28,981 nt of DNA from CAZKUN01 sp964555935 (GTDB taxonomy: Bacteria > Armatimonadota > Zipacnadia > Zipacnadales > VGFC01), in the NCBI GenBank assembly GCA_964555935.1, contig CAZKUN010000106.1, positions 1 to 28,981 on the forward strand, in the 5' to 3' direction. This document shows, piece after piece, positions 23,643 through 28,981 of this stretch; the stretch's first letter is position 1, and each line of letters starts with the position of its first letter. Made by a program: the position numbers and the translations under genes. The notes beneath the pieces are model-generated. The model saw only the letters and a program-made list of their open reading frames with translations, was not told where the DNA came from and made no database searches.

Positions 23643-23828
23643 CCGTCGTAGGTCGGATCTCCAGATCCGACGCCTTCGACGTCTTGGACCGCGAGCTTCC
23701 AGCTCGCATGCTGTTTCCCGTCCGTGCCCGCGGGTCGCCTGAGCCGCCTCGCCAACTCCTCTCACACTCCACCCAAGCCTCTCCTCGCGCCCACGGTAGC
23801 CTAACTGGACCGCCGGCTTTCAGCCGGC
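23643..23828. repeat. Mosaic of four palindromic elements between queD and queE
   Basis: The 218-base space between queD and queE holds no gene but four elements. (1) 23643-23671: flank CCGTCGTAG, then GTCGGATCT-CC-AGATCCGAC, identical over 29 bases to 25688-25716. (2) 23691-23707: GCGAGCT-TCC-AGCTCGC. (3) 23718-23747: near-copy (28/30) of 18995-19024. (4) 23812-23828: GCCGGCT-TTC-AGCCGGC. The first ends 18 bases before the queE start codon. The arrangement resembles bacterial interspersed mosaic elements. Confidence 0.8.
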
Positions 23829-23842
23829 ACATGCCGTCGCCT

Positions 23843-24226
23843 CTACTTCTCACGATACATCGCCGACGACGTCGGCGTCTCCCACACCCTCACAAACCGC
23901 AACGTCACCGTTGAATCAGCCATCCGCCGCGCGATCCCGGCGTAGATGTGTTCCGAGAGCCGTTCGCTGGTCGCGTTCTGCTCGCTGAAGGCCGGCAATT
24001 CGTTCAGCATCTGGTGATCGAGGGCCTCGATGACCTCATCACACACGCTCTTCAGGTCGCCGAAGTCCATCACCATACCCAGCTCATCCAACTCGCTGCT
24101 GGCTACCGCGACTTCGACCTGGTAGTTGTGCCCATGGACGCGCGCGCACGGGCCATCATAGCAGCGCAACTGGTGCGCCGCCGAGAAAGTCCGGTGGACG
24201 GTCAATTCGTAGGTTTTCGGGCTCAT
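23843..24226 (-). CDS. queD: 6-carboxy-5,6,7,8-tetrahydropterin synthase QueD
   Basis: QueD converts dihydroneopterin triphosphate to 6-carboxytetrahydropterin, the substrate of QueE, in the queuosine pathway. The 127-residue protein has zinc ligands His18 (FSAAHQL) and His31/His33 (VHGHNY), catalytic Cys27, DFGDLK, the Asp70-His71 pair in ALDHQMLN, and Glu116 in VWETPTSSAMY. All catalytic positions of the family are present, so a sepiapterin- or PTPS-like role is less likely. The start is ATG 24226, four bases after AGGAGG; the ATG at 24241 lies upstream of that ribosome site and is not favoured. It is preceded by a good promoter and followed on the same strand by queE. Confidence 0.93.
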   Translation of the reverse strand: MSPKTYELTVHRTFSAAHQLRCYDGPCARVHGHNYQVEVAVASSELDELGMVMDFGDLKSVCDEVIEALDHQMLNELPAFSEQNATSERLSEHIYAGIARRMADSTVTLRFVRVWETPTSSAMYREK

Positions 24227-24252
24227 CAAGCCTCCTGACACAACACGCCCGG

Positions 24253-24282
24253 ATTATAGCATGGGGGGGGACGGGGGTACAA
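24253..24282 (-). promoter_or_regulatory. queD promoter with a C8 tract in the spacer
   Basis: On the minus strand TTGTAC (24282-24277) and a perfect TATAAT (24258-24253) are separated by 18 bases; TGTACC with 17 is an alternative -35. The spacer contains eight consecutive C residues (24263-24270) plus a further C4. The predicted start near 24246 leaves a leader of about 20 bases containing the AGGAGG site. Confidence 0.6.
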
Positions 24283-24351
24283 GAAGCGGGCGCGGCTCCC
24301 CAGGCGACGCGTGACTCCTGCCGCCACCCGGGATGCCGCGCCGTCATGCCA

Positions 24352-24468
24352 CTACTTATCGTTCTTCTCAGGCTTGCAGAGCTTGCATTGCTTCTTGTGC
24401 GTCTCTCCGCATTTGCGACACCTGTACTTGTCGCCCTTGCTCTTATCCTTCTTGTCTTTCGAGCCCAT
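24352..24468 (-). CDS. Small zinc-ribbon-like protein (38 residues)
   Basis: This very short gene starts at ATG 24468 and stops at TAG 24354-24352. The protein opens with a lysine/aspartate-rich tail (MGSKDKKDKSKGDK) followed by YRCRKCGETHKKQCKLCKPE: two CxxC pairs (Cys17/Cys20 and Cys28/Cys31) eight to eleven residues apart, as in zinc ribbons or rubredoxin-like knuckles. AAGGTGAG lies six bases upstream of the ATG. Similar tiny Lys-rich CxxC proteins occur in many bacteria without known function; that is recollection, not a search. It could bind nucleic acid. It is upstream of queD on the same strand but separated by queD's own promoter. Confidence 0.65.
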   Translation of the reverse strand: MGSKDKKDKSKGDKYRCRKCGETHKKQCKLCKPEKNDK

Positions 24469-24516
24469 CGCTAACTCACCTTACGCCTACCTTGCGGCAG
24501 GCCATTCTCGGAGTTT

Positions 24517-24537
24517 CGGACCCAATCTGGGGGTCCG
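24517..24537. promoter_or_regulatory. Palindrome between divergent zinc-ribbon and dehydrogenase genes
   Basis: CGGACCC (24517-24523) and GGGTCCG (24531-24537) form a 7-bp inverted repeat. It sits in a 190-base divergent intergenic region (24469-24658), where a terminator is not expected, so an operator is possible. I see no convincing -35/-10 pair for either gene here. Confidence 0.25.
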
Positions 24538-24658
24538 TGCTGCCGCTAGAACACAACACCATCGCCGTTATACGTTCTCCCGAGGGCAGGTCCCCGGCCA
24601 CGCGGCGAGAACCTTCCCTCTGATATGCTGTTCAGCAGCACGCCTGGAGGGTTGCGGC

Positions 24659-25618
24659 TTGCGAAACGTGGGCATTGAGTATCCCGCCCAAGAGCAGATG
24701 GGATTCTACGACCTTGGCGAGCCGCCCGAGCCCGGACCGGGGCACGCCTTGCTCGAGACGCTCTACTCGGGCGTCACCAACGGCACCGAACGCCACGCGT
24801 TGATGGTCGACCATGGCTACGGCGGCGGCAACTTCCCCAGCCGACACGGCTACCAGCACGTCTGTCGCGTCGCGGCCATCGGCGAAGGCGTCGAGTCGGT
24901 GGCGGTCGACGATGTCGTGTTCGTGGGCATGTATGTCGGACATCGGGGCTGGCACGTGGTGCCCGCCGTGCCGACGCTCCCGCTCGGGATCAGGCTGCCC
25001 GATGATGTCGACCACGGCGCGTGTGCCCTGCTCGGTGTTGCCGGCGTCGCCTTGCGCGCGGTGAGGCGCTTGCGGATTGGCTCCGGGCAGAACGTCTGGT
25101 CGGTCGGCGTGGGCCCAATCGGCATCTTCGGCGCCCAGTGCGCGAGGGCGTGTGGGGCGCGGGTGACAGTCACCGAGTTCGTCGAGAACCGCCTCCACGC
25201 AGCCCGCGAGACGGGCGCCCACGAGGCCATCAACATGGCCGACGACGACGCCTGGGACCGACTGCGGGCCGGCGGGCCCTATGATGCGATCATCGAGTGC
25301 TCCGGCCACGAGCGCCTGTTCTTTGAGATCTTCGAGCGCGGTCTGCTCGCCCACGGCGGTCGCATCGGCGCTATCGCCGTCCGAGGCGAGGCGACGTTCC
25401 CGTGGTCAATGCTGCATGGCACGGAGGCCTCGATCGAGGTATCATGTCACTTTAGCGAATCTGAGCTGGCGTACCTCTTGCAGTTCCTGCAGAGCGGCGT
25501 CATCGAGATCGACCCGATCATATCGCACCGCGTGCCAGTCACTGAGGCGCCCGCAATCTATGCTACAATGCGTGACGATCCGAGAGCGCTCTACGGAGTC
25601 ATCTTCGACTGGCAGTGA
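24659..25618 (+). CDS. MDR-family dehydrogenase, probably without catalytic zinc
   Basis: This is a medium-chain dehydrogenase/reductase of the alcohol-dehydrogenase superfamily, 319 residues. The N-terminal catalytic domain has TLYSGVTNGTERHALM and RHGYQHVCRVAAIGEGV; the Cys and the GHE motif that bind catalytic zinc in classical members are absent, and the GTE pattern recalls the BchC-like, zinc-poor branch. The NAD(P)-binding domain has VWSVGVGPIGIFGAQCAR (GxGxxG) and an acidic residue in VTEFVENR that favours NAD. I start it at TTG 24659, eight bases after GGAGG (24646-24650); GTG 24668 is an alternative. The frame is open further upstream, but that part overlaps the opposing zinc-ribbon gene. 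The substrate is unknown. Confidence 0.78.
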   Translation: MRNVGIEYPAQEQMGFYDLGEPPEPGPGHALLETLYSGVTNGTERHALMVDHGYGGGNFPSRHGYQHVCRVAAIGEGVESVAVDDVVFVGMYVGHRGWHVVPAVPTLPLGIRLPDDVDHGACALLGVAGVALRAVRRLRIGSGQNVWSVGVGPIGIFGAQCARACGARVTVTEFVENRLHAARETGAHEAINMADDDAWDRLRAGGPYDAIIECSGHERLFFEIFERGLLAHGGRIGAIAVRGEATFPWSMLHGTEASIEVSCHFSESELAYLLQFLQSGVIEIDPIISHRVPVTEAPAIYATMRDDPRALYGVIFDWQ

Positions 25619-25687
25619 TGTTGAAGCAACTAGCCGTCGGCGTAGCGACGTGTCGTCGTGCCGCCAAGCGCCAGCTTGGTGCCGTAT

Positions 25688-25716
25688 CCGTCGTAGGTCG
25701 GATCTCCAGATCCGAC
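25688..25716. repeat. Exact second copy of the GTCGGATCT palindrome element
   Basis: The 29 bases are identical to 23643-23671 in the same orientation, 2 kb away. It ends 29 bases before the ATG of the HzsA-related gene, so it would lie in the mRNA leader. Confidence 0.85.
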
Positions 25717-25745
25717 ACTCACGCCACAATCCACCGGAGGTCCGC

Positions 25746-28700
25746 ATGCGAGCCTGCATCCGCATTGCACTCATCTTCGCCGCCGCCCTGACTTCAATCG
25801 CATTGAGCGCCGACACCCCTGACTGGCGCGCCGAGGTCGAGGCCGATTGGGCTCGACACGACGCCAGTCGGATGCAGCAGCTTCAGCAACCAAGCACGCT
25901 ACGGCTCCCCAGCGGCGTCATCGAATGGCCGGGCCTCGCCACGCAAGGCGACCCCGCTGTGCCCGAGACCGATGCGCCCACGCTCGACGGGAATCTCGAT
26001 GACGCTTGCTGGCAGGAGGCCATCAAGCTCGATCCCCCGACGCGCGGCGATCCCACCTACTGGATGTGCCACGATGGCGCTCTGCTCTACGTCGCCGCGA
26101 GCATTCCGAAGGCCTTGGAGTGGCGCTTCCGCGGCCCGCTGACCGCCGCCGACGCCGGTGGCGCGGTCGATGGCGTCAAGAACGGGCTCTACGCCTTCCA
26201 CACCGGCGGCGACAAGCACCCTTGGTGGCAGGTCGACCTCGGCGCCAAGCAGAGCATCGGCCGCATCGTCGTCTACAATCGACGCGACTACGCGCCCGGA
26301 CTCCACAACGCCGATCACCTCCTGTTCCTCGCCTCTGATGATGGGGAGAACTGGACGCAAGTCCACGAGAACCGCAAGCACTTCGGCGGCACGAGCGGCC
26401 CCCCGCCGCTTGAGGTCGCCTTCGACGACCTCCATGCGCGTTTCATCCGACTGCAGGTCGGGGTCGATCACCCCATCCTCTACCACCTCGACGAGGTTGA
26501 GATCTACTCCGCCGATGATCCCGAGAAGAACATCGCGCTGAAGAGGCCCGCGACCCAGAGCAGCCTCAGCCAGTGGTCCCGAGGCGGCGCGCTGGGCGCG
26601 TCTCACATGAACGTCGCCGGCGCTCGGATGGGCATCACCGCCACCGATCCACCGCGCGTGACCTTGCATGACCGTCCCGTCGGCTACTCCGGCGTCGCCC
26701 GCACGGATGACGCGATGACGGTCGAGTGGGCCTTGCGCTTGCAAGACATCGGACACCTCGCCGCGGGCGAGGTCTTCCTGGCCGGCAACGTCCGCGCGCC
26801 CGTGCGAGTCGGCGGTCGGTGGGAGGTCGTGTGGCCCGAGAACCCGACGTTCGGCTATGGCGCAAACACGCTCGAGTTTGAGGTCACCGCGCCTGCTGGC
26901 TTCGACGCCCCGCTCGACGTCTCTGTTGAGACCATCGTGCTAACGCCGACCGCCCTGGAGCGGGGCGCGGCCGGAGGCACCGTGCTGAGCCAACCGGGGA
27001 AAGCCTCCGTCACGTTCACCGTGGCGAGCGAGGGCCCCGCGGCGGCCATCATCACCATGCGCCAGGGCGCCAGCGAGTACAAGAGCGGGCGCGTGTTCTA
27101 CGTCCCGCCCGTCCGCGAGACGATCCTCAGGGGCCAGGCGCTCCACCGCGACCTCAGCGCGCGCTCGACGAGCAGCTTCCGAGAGCTTCGCCAGCGGGTC
27201 ACCGACCTGGAGGACACCGAGACGCGCGACGGCCCGCAGCCCGATCAGCGAGCGAAGCTCCACCTCGAGGCGCGTTGGATGGTGCGCGACTTGGCCCTCA
27301 GCAACCCCGCCCTCGGCGACCGCGGGTTGCTCTTCGTCAAGCGCCACACCCAGCAAACATATCCCGACGTCTGCCTTAACCACATGCCATGGGTATCCAG
27401 GCCCGGCGGCGATATCTGCATCCTCTCCCCCATCGCGCCCGACGGCACCGTAACGCCGCTCATCCAGGGCCGACTCGGACCGGGCCACGTGCATGGGATG
27501 GATCTCAGCCCCGATGGCCGGCGGATCGTCTTCGCGTTCGCCCAAACCGAGACCAATGAACCCGTCCAGGACTGGCTCGTGCGCAACCTGGCGTACGTGC
27601 TCCGCAACCGTGAAGAGCCCATTCACCTCTTTGAGATGAACTCGGACGGATCCGACCTCCGCCAGCTCACCGATGGCGAGTGGAGCGACCTCGATCCGGC
27701 CTACATGCCCGATGGCGACGTCGCATTCGTCTCGGAGCGCTGTGGCTATTCGCTGCAGTGCAACGAGAACGACAAAGACGAAACCTCCACCAACCTCTAC
27801 GCGGTCACCCCCGGTAGTGGCGACGTGCGCCGCCTGACAGTCAGCAAGGACGGCGATTACATCCCCCACATGCTCGACAACGGGATGCTGGCCTACACGC
27901 GCTGGGAGTACCAGGAGCGCAGCTTCGCCCACATCCAGTCCGTCTGGATCGTCGCCCCCGACGGCACCGGCGCTGACGCGCTCTACAAGCAGCACATGAA
28001 CGACCCGTGGGCGCTCGAGGAGATGCGCTCCATCCCCGATTCCCACAAGATCTCAGCCGTTGCCACCGGCCATCACACGCTGCCCGCCGGTCCTGTCGTC
28101 ATCATCGACCACCACGTCGGGATGAACGACCCGGCCGGACTTGGCATTGTGACTCCGGGTTCGTTGCCTCCCGAAGGCGGCATGACCGGGCTCGCCGTGC
28201 CCGAGGGCGGCGTCCAGGGCGTCGGCGGCCAGTACATGTCGCCATGGCCGCTCACGGAGAAGCATTTCCTGACGTCCTACACCTATGGCCCCGAGACCGA
28301 CGAGAACGGATACGCCCTCTACCTCATCGACGTCCACGGGACGCGCGAACTCGTCTACAACGACCCCGATATATCCTGCAGCATTCCCATCCCCCTCGCA
28401 CCGCGAAGGAAACCGATGCAAGTCGCCAGCATCCGCGAGCCCGGCGCCGAGGACGCCACCTGCATCGTCACGGACATCTACCAGGGCGTCGAGGGGATCG
28501 AGCGCGGCGACATCAAATACCTCCGCATCGCCCACCGATTGCCCTGGCCGTATGACAACGAGCGCGGCGGCTTACGCTACGAGCCCGACATCAAACAGGT
28601 CCAGGTCAACTGGACGCCCGTCGCGATTCTCGGCGACGTCCCGGTAGAGGAAGACGGCAGCGCCTACTTCCGCGTGCCGACCGACATCCCCGTCTACTTC

Positions 28701-28981
28701 CAGGCGCTCGACGAGAACCGCATGGAACTCCAGCGCATGAGGTCGTTCATCAACTTCCAGAAGGGCGAGATGCGCTCGTGCTCGGGCTGTCACGAGACCC
28801 GTGGCGAGGCGCCCGTCAATCCCGGCACAACCACCGCGCTTCAGCGCGGGCCATCCGAGTACATCCCCGCCCCATGGGGCGACAAAGCCGTCAGCTTCCT
28901 CCGCGACGTCCAGCCGATCCTCGACCGCAACTGCGTGTCATGCCACGACGGGCTTGAGCCGGCGGGCGATCTCGATCTATC
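25746..28981 (+). CDS. Exported HzsA-related dihaem protein with discoidin domain, 3' partial
   Basis: The frame is open from ATG 25746 (GGAGGT four bases upstream) to the window end, at least 1078 residues. A signal peptide (ACIRIALIFAAALTSIALSA) precedes a discoidin/F5-8 type C domain at about 138-256 (HPWWQVDLGAKQSIGRIVVY to LDEVEIYSA). Then come a beta-sandwich region and a TolB-like propeller with MNSDGSDLRQLTDGEWSDLD and YMPDGDVAFVSERCGY. The stretch with ATGHHTLPAGPVVIID resembles the hydrazine synthase alpha-subunit middle domain. Two c-haem motifs follow: CSGCH at 1012-1016 and CVSCH at 1063-1067. 'HzsA-related' proteins are widespread in Planctomycetota-like genomes outside anammox bacteria, so hydrazine synthesis should not be assumed. 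The beta/gamma subunits are not in view. Confidence 0.82.
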   Translation, partial: MRACIRIALIFAAALTSIALSADTPDWRAEVEADWARHDASRMQQLQQPSTLRLPSGVIEWPGLATQGDPAVPETDAPTLDGNLDDACWQEAIKLDPPTRGDPTYWMCHDGALLYVAASIPKALEWRFRGPLTAADAGGAVDGVKNGLYAFHTGGDKHPWWQVDLGAKQSIGRIVVYNRRDYAPGLHNADHLLFLASDDGENWTQVHENRKHFGGTSGPPPLEVAFDDLHARFIRLQVGVDHPILYHLDEVEIYSADDPEKNIALKRPATQSSLSQWSRGGALGASHMNVAGARMGITATDPPRVTLHDRPVGYSGVARTDDAMTVEWALRLQDIGHLAAGEVFLAGNVRAPVRVGGRWEVVWPENPTFGYGANTLEFEVTAPAGFDAPLDVSVETIVLTPTALERGAAGGTVLSQPGKASVTFTVASEGPAAAIITMRQGASEYKSGRVFYVPPVRETILRGQALHRDLSARSTSSFRELRQRVTDLEDTETRDGPQPDQRAKLHLEARWMVRDLALSNPALGDRGLLFVKRHTQQTYPDVCLNHMPWVSRPGGDICILSPIAPDGTVTPLIQGRLGPGHVHGMDLSPDGRRIVFAFAQTETNEPVQDWLVRNLAYVLRNREEPIHLFEMNSDGSDLRQLTDGEWSDLDPAYMPDGDVAFVSERCGYSLQCNENDKDETSTNLYAVTPGSGDVRRLTVSKDGDYIPHMLDNGMLAYTRWEYQERSFAHIQSVWIVAPDGTGADALYKQHMNDPWALEEMRSIPDSHKISAVATGHHTLPAGPVVIIDHHVGMNDPAGLGIVTPGSLPPEGGMTGLAVPEGGVQGVGGQYMSPWPLTEKHFLTSYTYGPETDENGYALYLIDVHGTRELVYNDPDISCSIPIPLAPRRKPMQVASIREPGAEDATCIVTDIYQGVEGIERGDIKYLRIAHRLPWPYDNERGGLRYEPDIKQVQVNWTPVAILGDVPVEEDGSAYFRVPTDIPVYFQALDENRMELQRMRSFINFQKGEMRSCSGCHETRGEAPVNPGTTTALQRGPSEYIPAPWGDKAVSFLRDVQPILDRNCVSCHDGLEPAGDLDL

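Noticed and set aside
24311..24658. N-terminal extension of the MDR dehydrogenase
   Set aside because: It lacks MDR similarity and lies opposite the zinc-ribbon gene; TTG 24659 with GGAGG fits the family start.
26940..28046. 368-residue minus-strand open frame under the HzsA-related gene
   Set aside because: The plus strand has a signal peptide, recognisable domains and two haem motifs in one continuous frame; the minus frame has none.

Overview
This is high-GC bacterial DNA, probably from a metagenome-assembled genome, since a 10-base N gap at 22959-22968 marks a scaffold join. The MurE carries the DNPR signature, which implies meso-diaminopimelate peptidoglycan and a Gram-negative-like wall. 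An HzsA-related, discoidin-containing dihaem protein, an exosortase-type ACP/hydrolase pair, a PIG-L deacetylase with an AHQDD motif and many intergenic palindromes recall Planctomycetota, Armatimonadota, Hydrogenedentota or Lentisphaerota-like genomes. I cannot decide the phylum from sequence alone.

Region 1 (2-7345, + strand) is a division and cell wall (dcw) operon: murE (5' partial), murF, mraY, murD, ftsW, murG. Every junction overlaps (4, 8, 4, 1 and 16 nt), so translation is probably coupled. Together these genes finish UDP-MurNAc-pentapeptide, load it onto undecaprenyl phosphate, add GlcNAc and supply the septal SEDS polymerase. murC, murB and ftsQAZ do not follow. Next come a 1782-residue TPR/alpha-2-macroglobulin protein with an intact thioester (7451-12799), an isolated fdhD behind a promoter that suggests leaderless mRNA, and secG.

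Region 2 (14229-24468, - strand) is a long run of leftward genes. Read in transcription order it holds a 38-residue zinc-ribbon protein, queD, queE, a 2-hydroxyacyl-CoA dehydratase-like Fe-S protein that overlaps queE by one base, a secreted protein with eleven ETTPA-type repeats, tyrS, a YtxH-like protein, a sugar-nucleotide-type epimerase, a ROK protein, a PIG-L deacetylase, an acyl carrier protein and an exosortase-type hydrolase 2 homologue. queD and queE make the deazaguanine precursors of queuosine. The queD promoter has a C8 tract between its -35 and -10 boxes.

Region 3 (24659-28981, + strand) holds a zinc-independent-looking MDR dehydrogenase and a 3'-partial exported HzsA-related protein (signal peptide, discoidin domain, beta-propeller, two CxxCH haem motifs).

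The intergenic spaces of regions 2 and 3 contain a family of short palindromes whose stems differ while their loops and flanks are alike, arranged as mosaics (16446-16499, 18023-18042, 18995-19095, 23643-23828, 25688-25716). The best leads are the queE-linked Fe-S protein, the poly-C promoter, the palindrome family, the ACP/pseudo-hydrolase pair, the MurD with a FolC-like P-loop and the HzsA-related protein. No tRNA, rRNA, CRISPR array, insertion sequence or phage gene was seen.
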